A stretch of DNA of 64,000 nucleotides. Origin: Sulfoacidibacillus ferrooxidans. GTDB lineage: Bacteria; Bacillota; Bacilli; Alicyclobacillales; SLC66. The notes under the pieces were generated by a model, which saw only the letters and a program-made list of their open reading frames with translations, was not told the DNA's origin and made no database searches. Location of the stretch: contig NZ_JALBUF010000008.1 in assembly GCF_022606465.1 (NCBI RefSeq), positions 1 to 64,000 on the forward strand, read 5' to 3'. Below, piece by piece: positions 17,991-26,289 of this stretch. Position numbers and translations under genes: made by a program. Each line of letters starts with the position of its first letter. Within the stretch, counting starts at the first letter, position 1.

Positions 17991-18557
17991 TTACTCCGCT
18001 ACTCCATACAATAAGATGGTTAAAAACTCGGATGCAATCATTTCAGGAGACATGGGACCATCAGAACGATACCACTCTGATACCCAGTTCCCAGCGGAGA
18101 GTACTAATAGTCTTAAGTATTTGACATTGACAGGCTTTAACACCCCAGTGTCTATTCCCTCCTGTAATAATTGAGCCCACAGTTTTTCATATTCATCTCT
18201 TTGCAAAAGGACTTTTTGACGATGTTCATCATCTAAAGCTGTCCATTCATGCAAAAAAACTCTCGCACCATCCATGTGAGTGGTAATAACTTCGATGTGT
18301 GCGACTAATGCAGCTTGTAATTTATTGAGTGCGGACATGTCACTTTGTGAAATAGGGATGAGTGCATCTAAAAATGCCGTAGCTCCCTCTTCTACAATCG
18401 CATAGAGGAGATCTTCTTTTGACTCAATATGCGCGTATAGGCTTCCCGATAGGATGCCTCTCGCTTTAGCAATGTCGCGGATGGTTGTGCCATGATAACC
18501 TTTTGTACTAAACAGAAAACGTGCTGCACGAAAAATTTCATCTTTTGAGCTTTTCAT
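17991..18557 (-). CDS. TetR-family regulator, probable repressor of the paa operon
   Basis: This 188-residue one-component repressor has an N-terminal TetR helix-turn-helix (residues about 8-50, ending in GTTIRDIAKARG and SGSLYAHIESKEDLL) and a variable C-terminal ligand domain. It lies 55 bp upstream of paaA on the same strand, with no terminator between them. It is therefore likely co-transcribed and auto-regulated. Phenylacetyl-CoA is the usual effector of such regulators (PaaR in Thermus and Corynebacterium are TetR types), which is a family inference only. Confidence 0.88.
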   Translation of the reverse strand: MKSSKDEIFRAARFLFSTKGYHGTTIRDIAKARGILSGSLYAHIESKEDLLYAIVEEGATAFLDALIPISQSDMSALNKLQAALVAHIEVITTHMDGARVFLHEWTALDDEHRQKVLLQRDEYEKLWAQLLQEGIDTGVLKPVNVKYLRLLVLSAGNWVSEWYRSDGPMSPEMIASEFLTILLYGVAE

Positions 18558-18615
18558 TCAGGTAAAATATCCTTTACTCCATGATTTCTTTCGAATCTTT
18601 TGTATAACTCAAACG

Positions 18616-18647
18616 GATTAAAAACAAACGCTTGCTTGCTTTTAATC
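18616..18647. promoter_or_regulatory. Palindromic candidate operator upstream of tetR-paa
   Basis: A 32-bp dyad starts gattaaaa-acaaacg and ends ttgc-ttttaatc; the outer 8 bp are perfectly symmetric and the next few are partly so. It lies 59-90 bp upstream of the tetR start. The caaacg core resembles operators of TetR-type regulators of CoA-linked catabolism. It is the only strong dyad in this intergenic stretch. Confidence 0.55.
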
Positions 18648-18692
18648 ATAACTAACTAGCAGAATATTTACAACCCTTATTTTTTTGAATGA

Positions 18693-19487
18693 TCAGCTGT
18701 TTATTGCATTAGGGAAAAAATGCAATTCTCTCAACGCGAGAACTTTAAAAACTTCCCCATAACGATCGACTAATCCATCCTGTACCGTCTGCGCGTGTGG
18801 CAGAGTTTCCATACTCTGAATTCCCTTATTGTATTGTTCTGCTGCTTGCATCCTAAAAAACTGACTAATCAACGGCCAATCTTCATTGGCAAATTGTGAT
18901 TCATGCGTGTAGATAGCTTGCATTTTCGTCTCGAAATACGGAGTAATATCAATCATTGTATTAGGATAACTAGTACCATAAAAGGCAATTTGAGGTATCG
19001 AATGAGGGTGTCCTACTTCTTGAAACATGGTCAAATTACCAGCAAACATCGCTGCAGTAGCTGTTGCATGTCCCACCTTCACATGATCAGGGTGCGCTTC
19101 ATAAGGCATCCAAGGGTCTATCGTCATGACCATGTCTGGTTTTATTTCGCGAAAAATATGAACAAGCGGTGCAATAAGATCTTGTTCTGTATAATTGCCA
19201 CCATCGGCAAAATTACATTCGATATGACGAGTGACACCTAGCAATTCACCTGCCCTAATTCGCTCCTTTCGACGGATAGAAACAAGCTCTTCTGGATTTT
19301 GGAAAACAGCTGAAGTACCATGGCGCCCATCAGTCACAGTAACAAACGTGATATCACAATGATGATCCTTGAGTATGCGCAATGTGCCAGCAGCCCCCAC
19401 TTCATTGTCGTCCGGATGGGGCTGCACACAAATAATCGATTTCACTTCTAATAGATTGGGTAATTGGAGTACATGTCGTATATTCAT
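18693..19487 (-). CDS. PIG-L/LmbE family zinc deacetylase
   Basis: This zinc-dependent N-deacetylase-like protein has the metal motif QPHPDDNEVGAAG near residue 25 and the second metal motif EAHPDHVKVG near residue 135. The family includes BshB (bacillithiol synthesis) and GlcNAc-type sugar deacetylases. Its 264 residues and the TVTDGRHGTS segment are normal. The start is the ATG at 19487 with gaggg upstream, and 19499 is an alternative. It follows a class II aldolase gene and a glycerate kinase gene on one strand, which hints at sugar-acid or amino-sugar catabolism, but the substrate is unknown. Confidence 0.87.
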   Translation of the reverse strand: MNIRHVLQLPNLLEVKSIICVQPHPDDNEVGAAGTLRILKDHHCDITFVTVTDGRHGTSAVFQNPEELVSIRRKERIRAGELLGVTRHIECNFADGGNYTEQDLIAPLVHIFREIKPDMVMTIDPWMPYEAHPDHVKVGHATATAAMFAGNLTMFQEVGHPHSIPQIAFYGTSYPNTMIDITPYFETKMQAIYTHESQFANEDWPLISQFFRMQAAEQYNKGIQSMETLPHAQTVQDGLVDRYGEVFKVLALRELHFFPNAINS

Positions 19488-19500
19488 CGTATCCCTCATT

Positions 19501-20202
19501 TCACTGTAATGTAACTAACAACAAAGATCCTACCTTCTCGTTTTGTTTACCATATGTTTTAAAACCATCAAAAACATCATGCATCTGCTGATTGGTTAGC
19601 AACTTTGGATCGCCTATGCAGCGTGTTCGGTAATACAACTCAGCCATTTCTTCTACTAAAATCGCATGTTGGTACGCTTTTGCAACGGATGTCCCAACAG
19701 TAATCGCACCATGATTGCGCAGTAGTACTCCGCTAAAAACATCTCCCATCGCTGACACGGCTGATTGTGCGAGTTCAAGTGTTCCATATTGCGCATAATG
19801 TGATGTGACAGGAATCTCATTTCCACCTAAAGCTGCAATCATATAATGTAATGCGGGAATTGGTTCGCCAAGCACTGCAAAAGTGGTTGCATACATCGAA
19901 TGAGTATGAACGACTGCCTGTACATCTTTACGCCCCTGATAGATACCTAGATGCATAGGAGTTTCGGATGAAGGAAATAAACCCCTACAATGGTCCCCAG
20001 ATAGATGTACAACAGACATTTTGTCTACAGTCAGTTCATGATAAGGAACTCCAGTTGGAGTAATCGCAATATGGCTACCGCTTTGTAGTAAACAGCTAAT
20101 ATTCCCTGATGTGCCTGTTACTAAGCGATCCTTGACCATACGTTGTGCAAAATCAATGACCGTATCGATCATAGAACGATCTGCAGCTGCTAATGTAAAC
20201 AC
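19501..20202 (-). CDS. Class II aldolase/adducin family protein
   Basis: This zinc-dependent aldolase or epimerase resembles L-fuculose-phosphate aldolase and ribulose-phosphate 4-epimerase. The motif TGTSGNIS binds the phosphate, VVHTHSMYATTFAVLG holds two zinc histidines, and LLRNHGAITVG holds the third. I start at GTG (20202) because aagggag sits 6 nt upstream; this gives 233 residues. Upstream codons in the same frame overlap the kinase gene and look spurious. Co-location with a glycerate kinase suggests cleavage of a phosphorylated sugar acid, which is speculative. Confidence 0.86.
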   Translation of the reverse strand: MFTLAAADRSMIDTVIDFAQRMVKDRLVTGTSGNISCLLQSGSHIAITPTGVPYHELTVDKMSVVHLSGDHCRGLFPSSETPMHLGIYQGRKDVQAVVHTHSMYATTFAVLGEPIPALHYMIAALGGNEIPVTSHYAQYGTLELAQSAVSAMGDVFSGVLLRNHGAITVGTSVAKAYQHAILVEEMAELYYRTRCIGDPKLLTNQQMHDVFDGFKTYGKQNEKVGSLLLVTLQ

Positions 20203-20218
20203 ATGATTCTCCCTTTCT

Positions 20219-21355
20219 CTATTGACGCTGTCCAGCAAGAAAAATACGCATAGCTTGAAAGCATGTTTGGACAATATATGCTTTTGCGTGAAGGAGAGAC
20301 TGCTCTAAGCTAACAGGACCAGGAACGATCGATAGCATGGCGTCTAAGCCCATATCATAAAGATCTTCTACATCAGACCCATAGGAACCAGATACACAAA
20401 TTACGGGAGTGCCCAGTGTTTTTGCTCGAACAACGACTCCATATACTGCCTTTCCTTGCAGCGTCTGAGTATCTGTCTTACCTTCACCAGTAAAAATGAG
20501 ATCAGCCGCTTTCGCTCGACGATTAAAATCAGTCATCTCAAGAATGATATCAATTCCACGTCCTAGTTTTGCACCAAGCACGCCTACAAATGCTGCTCCC
20601 ATCCCCCCAGCCGCACCCGCGCCTGGCATGTCAGCAGTTGAAATACCAAATTGCCTATCGATCACTACACTCAATTGTCTAAATCCTTGATCGAGTGAAT
20701 CTATCCATTCACTGCGCACACCTTTTTGTGGTCCAAATATGGCTGTTGCACCCTGTTCTCCACACAAAGGATTACTCACATCTGTTGCGATGTGCATCGT
20801 AGTTAAGCGAAGGTTTGGATGAAGTTGTGAACAATCAAGTGTGAACAACTGACTAAGCGATAGAGGCAACGGTTCGAGTTCATTCCCGTTCACATCTAGT
20901 AGACGAACACCGAGTGCATATAGCATGCCAATACCAGCATCATTTGTCCCACTGCCACCTATTCCAATGATAAATGATGTATGCCCTGCATCCAATGCGT
21001 GTACAATGAGTTCTCCAACTCCCACAGTGTTCATTAGAAGTGGATTGCGTTCATCTCTTTCAATCAATTCAAGACCGTTCGCCTCTGCTGCTTCAATGAC
21101 CACTGTACCATCTACAAGTAATCCATATCGTGCATCACGAGCGTTCCCTAACGGATCGTGGATAGAGACCGTCACAATATGTCCACCCACCGCTTCTATC
21201 ATACAATCCATCGTACCTTCCCCACCATCTGCAATCGGGAGCATGTCGATGATACTATCTGGGGCAGCCTTTTTTACACCACTTGCCATACTTTGTGCAA
21301 TCTCAGAAGCATTGAGAGAGCCTTTAAAAGAGTCTGGAGCAATTAAGATACGGAC
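20219..21355 (-). CDS. Glycerate kinase (GarK/GlxK family), non-canonical start
   Basis: This ATP-dependent kinase phosphorylates D-glycerate in the cytosol. The first domain shows ILIAPDSFKGSLNASE and MLPIADGGEGTMDCMIEA, the middle shows GIGGSGTNDAGIGMLYALG, and the end shows GEGKTDTQTLQGKAV. The conserved N terminus begins at a GTC codon (21355), 8 nt after aaggggg. The frame upstream, to a TGA, has no ATG, GTG, TTG or CTG. Starting at the first ATG (21289) would delete the essential PDSFKGS segment. Either a rare start is used, or there is a sequence error or a lost start codon. It precedes the aldolase gene by 16 bp. Confidence 0.85.
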   Translation of the reverse strand, partial: VRILIAPDSFKGSLNASEIAQSMASGVKKAAPDSIIDMLPIADGGEGTMDCMIEAVGGHIVTVSIHDPLGNARDARYGLLVDGTVVIEAAEANGLELIERDERNPLLMNTVGVGELIVHALDAGHTSFIIGIGGSGTNDAGIGMLYALGVRLLDVNGNELEPLPLSLSQLFTLDCSQLHPNLRLTTMHIATDVSNPLCGEQGATAIFGPQKGVRSEWIDSLDQGFRQLSVVIDRQFGISTADMPGAGAAGGMGAAFVGVLGAKLGRGIDIILEMTDFNRRAKAADLIFTGEGKTDTQTLQGKAVYGVVVRAKTLGTPVICVSGSYGSDVEDLYDMGLDAMLSIVPGPVSLEQSLLHAKAYIVQTCFQAMRIFLAGQRQ

Positions 21356-21449
21356 AGTGATCGCCCCCTTGATAACGGTTACATCTTCTTGTCAAATGAG
21401 TAAAAGAGTAATCAAATTATAATAGATAAAGACATTCTTATACAAATGC

Positions 21450-21495
21450 TGTATATACAGATGTATTGACACATACCGTTATTACAATCCATAAT
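21450..21495 (+). promoter_or_regulatory. nadBCA promoter with possible operator
   Basis: There is a -35 TTGACA at 21466-21471 and a -10 CATAAT at 21490-21495, with an 18-nt spacer, ahead of nadB. A perfect palindrome tgtatataca (21450-21459) lies just upstream of the -35 hexamer and could be a repressor site. NAD-synthesis genes in Firmicutes are often controlled by NiaR or NrtR, but I cannot assign the motif. Confidence 0.6.
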
Positions 21496-21530
21496 AGACT
21501 TAGACTAGGTTCAAAGAAAGGTGGATTTCC

Positions 21531-23105
21531 ATGGTTACGCACATCGATACTGACTTTATCATCGTGGGAACTGGTATCGCCGGGTTGATGAGTAGCTTGC
21601 GCGCAGCCGAATATGGACGTGTAATACTTGTCACAAATGGTGAGCTGCAGGCTAGCAATAGCATGCTGGCTCAAGGTGGTATTGCCGCAGTTCAAGGTGA
21701 TGATGACCATGTTTTATTGCATATACAAGATACACTGCAAACTGGTCAAGGTTTATCTGAACGCGATATTGTGCAGATGATTGTAAGTATGGCACCAGAT
21801 GTCATTACACAACTACGCCGTCTTGGCGTGGTGTTTGATGGTGATGCGACTGGACATCCTCATCTGGGGATGGAAGGCGCTCATAGTCGCCAGCGAATTT
21901 TGCATATTGGTGGCGATCAGACAGGAAAAGGGATCTTGAAGGAGCTTACAAAGCACGTTCAGTCACATCCAAATATCGAGATTTATCCTCATACATATGT
22001 ATATGATCTTCAGATTTCATGCGGCGAATGCACTGGAATCTGGGCTATCCATGATGACCATCACATCCTACATATGAACGCTCGAGCGATAGTCTTAGCG
22101 ACAGGTGGGCTCGGACAATTATTTAGTTATACAACCAATCACTCGTTAGCTCTAGGCGACGGATATGTTTTGGCACAACGCGCTGGAGCCACATTGCGCG
22201 ATATGGAGTTCATCCAATTTCATCCAACAGGATTTCGAAGCCATAGAAAAACGGATAAAAACGTTCCACTGATCTCAGAAGCAGTGCGCGGAGAAGGAGC
22301 TTTGCTAGTTGACGAGCACGAAACTCCCTTTATGCACCGCTATCATCAACATAAAGACCTTGCTGCAAGAGATATCGTAGCTCGTGCTATTTATTCGGAG
22401 ATGCAAGCTGGTCGCGATATCTTTCTTGACGCACGAAACATACCAGACTTTGCACAACGTTTCCCCACTATTTTTCATACGTGTATGGATAGTGGCATAA
22501 ATCCACAAATGCAACTCATGCCTGTTGTGCCAGTAGCACACTATGCGATGGGCGGTGTACAGACCGATTCGTATGGACACACATCGATTCTGCGCTTATT
22601 TGCCATCGGTGAAGTCGCATCTGTTGGACTTCACGGAGCCAATCGTTTAGCGAGCAACTCATTGTTAGAGGGACTCGTCATGGCAGAACGAGTGATCTCT
22701 CAGATGGTTGCACTCCCTCCTGTACCTCCATCTTCTACTCTTTCAGATTCCCTCTTATCTTCTAGTGAATTGAACAATTTTATGACTCATCCTTCAGATC
22801 ATGTGCTAGAAAAAGTGCAACAAACGATGTGGGGACATGTAGGTATCGTTAGAGATCAGGAGCATCTATCGTTTGCACTAAAAGAACTGTCTAATGAGCT
22901 TATCAAACTCCCTAAAGTGCCTGATGCAAACCGCACAGTTGTTACAGCAGCTATCTACGTTACACGTGCAGCTCTTTGGCGTAAAGAAAGTCGTGGCGCA
23001 CACTTTCGTTCTGATTTTCCATTCAAGTCCACTCTTTTTGAAAAACACTCAACGCAAGTAAAGGAGACACAACATGAACCAGTTGCTCGTACAGCAAATC
23101 ATTAA
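21531..23105 (+). CDS. nadB: L-aspartate oxidase
   Basis: This FAD enzyme oxidises L-aspartate to iminoaspartate, the first step of de novo NAD synthesis. The dinucleotide fold IIVGTGIAGLMSSLRAAEYG lies at residues about 11-30. SNSMLAQGGIAAV and GGHSRQ-like EGAHSRQRILHIGGDQTG bind flavin and substrate, and GLHGANRLASNSLLEGLV closes the FAD domain. A helical C-terminal domain follows. It has 524 residues, with the ATG after aaaggtgg. Its 3' end overlaps nadC by 32 bp, in the usual Bacillus order nadB-nadC-nadA. Confidence 0.96.
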   Translation: MVTHIDTDFIIVGTGIAGLMSSLRAAEYGRVILVTNGELQASNSMLAQGGIAAVQGDDDHVLLHIQDTLQTGQGLSERDIVQMIVSMAPDVITQLRRLGVVFDGDATGHPHLGMEGAHSRQRILHIGGDQTGKGILKELTKHVQSHPNIEIYPHTYVYDLQISCGECTGIWAIHDDHHILHMNARAIVLATGGLGQLFSYTTNHSLALGDGYVLAQRAGATLRDMEFIQFHPTGFRSHRKTDKNVPLISEAVRGEGALLVDEHETPFMHRYHQHKDLAARDIVARAIYSEMQAGRDIFLDARNIPDFAQRFPTIFHTCMDSGINPQMQLMPVVPVAHYAMGGVQTDSYGHTSILRLFAIGEVASVGLHGANRLASNSLLEGLVMAERVISQMVALPPVPPSSTLSDSLLSSSELNNFMTHPSDHVLEKVQQTMWGHVGIVRDQEHLSFALKELSNELIKLPKVPDANRTVVTAAIYVTRAALWRKESRGAHFRSDFPFKSTLFEKHSTQVKETQHEPVARTANH

Positions 23106-23916
23106 AAACGCACTAATTGAAGATATCGGAACAAACGATCTAACTACAGAGCTGATCTTTGAAGAAGAGGCTCGCGTTCATGCCGTATTAATCGCTAAAA
23201 GTCCTGGACGAGTCGCTGGTTTAAGCATTGCTAAGCAAACCTTTCTCATGCTAGATCCAGAAGTAATCTTTGAGGCTCGCGTTGCAGATGGTATGGATGT
23301 CTTGTCAGGGACAATCTTAGCAGATATCGTTGGCCGCGCGCGTGGCGTTCTTTCAGCAGAACGTGTGGCACTCAATGTATTACAGAGAATGTCAGGTATC
23401 GCAACGCAAACTCAGTTGCTATGTGAAAAAGTAAAAGACTACCCTACACAGATTGTAGATACAAGAAAAACATTGCCTGGACTGAGAATGTTTGATAAGT
23501 ACGCAGTTACAGTCGGCGGTGGACGTAACCACCGCTTCGGGTTATACGATGCAGTACTCATTAAAGACAATCATATTGCTGCCATGGGATCGATTACGGC
23601 CGCAGTCACTCGCGTTAAGGAGAAAGTGGGGCCGTTTATAAAGATTGAAGTGGAAACTGATACACTTGACCAAGTAGCTGAGGCTATAAAATGTCCTATT
23701 GATGTTATTTTATTGGATAATATGAACCCTCAAAACATGCGAGTTGCAGTTAATTTAGTTGCTAAACGAATGTTGACTGAAGCATCTGGTGGTGTGACAC
23801 CAGAAACAGTTCAAGACTATGCGAAGACAGGAGTAGATCTTATTTCTGTGGGGTGGTTAACCCATTCAGTGAGAGCGCTCGATATAAGCTTAGATATTTT
23901 GGGGGTGGTATTGTAA
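23074..23916 (+). CDS. nadC: Nicotinate-nucleotide pyrophosphorylase (quinolinate phosphoribosyltransferase)
   Basis: This enzyme converts quinolinate and PRPP to nicotinate mononucleotide with loss of CO2. Conserved segments include ALIEDIGTNDLTTE near the N terminus, VALNVLQRMSGIAT, VDTRKTLPGLR, VGGGRNHRFGLYDAVLIKDNH and ILLDNM. At 280 residues it has standard length. The ATG inside the nadB tail is supported by aaggag 8 nt upstream. Confidence 0.97.
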   Translation: MNQLLVQQIIKNALIEDIGTNDLTTELIFEEEARVHAVLIAKSPGRVAGLSIAKQTFLMLDPEVIFEARVADGMDVLSGTILADIVGRARGVLSAERVALNVLQRMSGIATQTQLLCEKVKDYPTQIVDTRKTLPGLRMFDKYAVTVGGGRNHRFGLYDAVLIKDNHIAAMGSITAAVTRVKEKVGPFIKIEVETDTLDQVAEAIKCPIDVILLDNMNPQNMRVAVNLVAKRMLTEASGGVTPETVQDYAKTGVDLISVGWLTHSVRALDISLDILGVVL

Positions 23917-25017
23917 ATGAGTCTGCTCAATCATAAACTAGTCGCACAACCAACAAATTCCTATGAACAATTATCATCACTAGAACTCGATCAGAGAATC
24001 GCTGAGGCAAAGCGAATACTAGGAACTTCACTCGTCATCTTAGGTCATCACTACCAACGCGATGATGTCATTCAATATGCAGACTTTCGCGGAGATTCAT
24101 TGCAGTTGGCAAGGCTTGCAGCACAAGTAACAGATGCACGGTACATTGTATTTTGTGGCGTCCATTTCATGGCAGAGACTGCAGATTTACTCACTTCTTC
24201 TGAACAAATCGTCATTCTTCCAGACTTACGCGCAGGGTGTTCAATGGCTGACATGGCGACGAGTGATCAAGTGGATACCGCATGGGATCTCCTGACGTCA
24301 CAATTTGGTCATTCCATCATGCCTATCACGTATGTCAATTCATCCGCTGCAGTCAAAGCTTTTGTTGGACGGCACGATGGACTCACTGTAACCTCTTCCA
24401 ATGCACAACGCATCTTACAGTATGCATTGCAACAAAGCGAACGCGTATTATTTCTCCCTGATCAACATCTAGGAAGGAATACAGCTGTGCGACTCGGCAT
24501 AGATCTACGTGACATTGCAGTCTATGATCCATCTGCACATGAGGTACAATATCCTCATGGTCAGGGGAATTCTCGTGTCCTATTATGGAAAGGACACTGT
24601 TCTGTACATGAAAAATTCCAGCCGCACCACGTAACCATGGTTCGTCAAACATATCCTGACATCCGCGTGATTGTTCATCCAGAATGCTCATATGAAACCG
24701 TGCAACTAGCAGATGACAGTGGATCTACTGACTATATTATCAAGCAAATCGAAGCGTCAGCTCCTGGAACATCTTTTGCGATTGGTACTGAGCATCACTT
24801 AGTGCATCGGTTAGCCGATACCTATTTCGATCGCACCATCGTCTCACTCAATGAAAATGCCTGCCCTTGCATGACCATGAATCGAATTGATCGACCACAT
24901 CTCCTCTATGTTTTAGAGCAATTAGTCAAGGGTTCACCTACTCATATCATTCGCGTGTCTGATGATATAGCAACTTGGAGTAGAATCGCCATTGAACGGA
25001 TGTTACAACAATCCTAA
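23917..25017 (+). CDS. nadA: Quinolinate synthase A
   Basis: This [4Fe-4S] enzyme condenses iminoaspartate with dihydroxyacetone phosphate to quinolinate. Its 366 residues match the longer Bacillus-type NadA. Cluster cysteines are visible in VFCGVHFMAETA, VHPECSYETV and ENACPCMTMN. ILGHHYQRDDV and YVNSSAAVKAF are substrate-binding motifs. The ATG directly follows the nadC stop and uses the gggggtgg inside the nadC end, which implies coupling. Confidence 0.97.
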   Translation: MSLLNHKLVAQPTNSYEQLSSLELDQRIAEAKRILGTSLVILGHHYQRDDVIQYADFRGDSLQLARLAAQVTDARYIVFCGVHFMAETADLLTSSEQIVILPDLRAGCSMADMATSDQVDTAWDLLTSQFGHSIMPITYVNSSAAVKAFVGRHDGLTVTSSNAQRILQYALQQSERVLFLPDQHLGRNTAVRLGIDLRDIAVYDPSAHEVQYPHGQGNSRVLLWKGHCSVHEKFQPHHVTMVRQTYPDIRVIVHPECSYETVQLADDSGSTDYIIKQIEASAPGTSFAIGTEHHLVHRLADTYFDRTIVSLNENACPCMTMNRIDRPHLLYVLEQLVKGSPTHIIRVSDDIATWSRIAIERMLQQS

Positions 25018-25041
25018 AATTAGTCTGATAGCAGTCACTCT

Positions 25042-25101
25042 GTGCTAAGAGGCAGTGTTTGAAAAAGGATCGACACTTTTTTACACACTGCCTCTTAGCA
25101 C
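25042..25101 (+). repeat. Perfect 17-bp inverted repeat downstream of nadA
   Basis: The arms gtgctaagaggcagtgt and acactgcctcttagcac are perfectly complementary and separated by 26 nt. The loop contains gaaaaagg and a T6 run. It lies 25 bp after nadA and may act as a transcript-end hairpin, but no U tract follows the right arm. It could instead be a small repeat element. Confidence 0.6.
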
Positions 25102-25179
25102 TATGTCCCTTATCCCTTGTAGCTGAGATATTCGCACTGTGCACACGCTTTAGAATACGTTGATGATTGACTACTGTTC

Positions 25180-26211
25180 CTATCCATGGGATGGATCTGC
25201 TACCTTTACTAGTTGTTTACCCAGATTATCACCTGTAAATAACCCAAGAAAGGCATTCACCGTTTGATCAAACCCATCAATAATCGTTTCCTGTGACTTC
25301 AATTGCTTACTGTTTACCCATTGTGCAAGTTCTTTTATCCCTTCAGGAAACCGCTTTGCAAAATCACTGACGATAAACCCTTGCATCAATGCACTGTTGA
25401 TTAAGAGGAAGGTCTGCGGTCGAACCCCAATATCCGGTTTTTCTAGATTATATGATGATATTTGTCCGCATAATGGCACACGCGCCCCTTTATTGAGACG
25501 ACGTAAAACCGCATCTGAAATCTCTCCACCGACATTGTCAAAATAAACATCCACACCATGCGGACAAGCAGTTGCTAAAGCTTTGTGAAGAGGAATGTCT
25601 CCTTTATAGCTTATCGCGGAATCAAATCCTAGCTCGTTGATCAAATAATCTATTTTTTTCGTTGATCCCGCAATACCGACTACATGTGCTCCCTTAATTT
25701 TTGCAATCTGCCCTACGACCATCCCTACTGCACCAGCTGCTCCAGAAATAACGACTGTCTCTCCCGCCTGTGGTCGTCCGATGTCAAGTAATCCAAAGTA
25801 AGCAGTTAACCCCGTCATACCAAGAATGCCTAAAGCAGTGGAAAGAGGAGCGAGTGTCGGATCAATTCTTCGGACAGTTTTTGCACTCACTGTTGCATAA
25901 GTTTGCCATCCGTAACCGCCTAATACAAAATCACCCTTGTGAAAGTCTGGTGACTGTGATTCCAATACTTCACCCACGACACCACCTTCTATCGGTTTTC
26001 CTAACTCATAGGAAGGGACATATGATTTGCGATCGCTCATTCTTCCCCGCATATAAGGATCGACTGACAAATAAAGTGTTTTAACTAAAAGTTGTCCCTC
26101 TTGTACAGCAGAGATGGGTGTCTTTGTCCATTCAAAAGTATCTGTATTGGGTGTTCCAGATGGCCGTTGTTTTAAAATGATTTGTTGATTCATTCCATTT
26201 TCTATCTCCAT
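25180..26211 (-). CDS. NADP-dependent oxidoreductase (MDR family, YfmJ/PTGR-like)
   Basis: This is a zinc-free medium-chain reductase related to prostaglandin reductase and B. subtilis YfmJ. It lacks the zinc cysteines. The signatures DPYMRGRMSD, TGLTAYFGLLDIG and VISGAAGAVGMVVGQIAKIKG (the nucleotide motif near residue 155) and VDVYFDNVGGEI are all present. It probably reduces alpha,beta-unsaturated carbonyls with NADPH. I chose ATG 26211 because ggaggg lies 6 nt upstream; this gives 343 residues. The acetyl-CoA synthetase gene lies 78 bp upstream on the same strand. Confidence 0.88.
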   Translation of the reverse strand: MEIENGMNQQIILKQRPSGTPNTDTFEWTKTPISAVQEGQLLVKTLYLSVDPYMRGRMSDRKSYVPSYELGKPIEGGVVGEVLESQSPDFHKGDFVLGGYGWQTYATVSAKTVRRIDPTLAPLSTALGILGMTGLTAYFGLLDIGRPQAGETVVISGAAGAVGMVVGQIAKIKGAHVVGIAGSTKKIDYLINELGFDSAISYKGDIPLHKALATACPHGVDVYFDNVGGEISDAVLRRLNKGARVPLCGQISSYNLEKPDIGVRPQTFLLINSALMQGFIVSDFAKRFPEGIKELAQWVNSKQLKSQETIIDGFDQTVNAFLGLFTGDNLGKQLVKVADPSHG

Positions 26212-26289
26212 AACAAACCCTCCAATCTTTTCAAAGACATCATACAGCAAACCTACATGGACACCAAATTTCAGATACATCCTTCCGTG

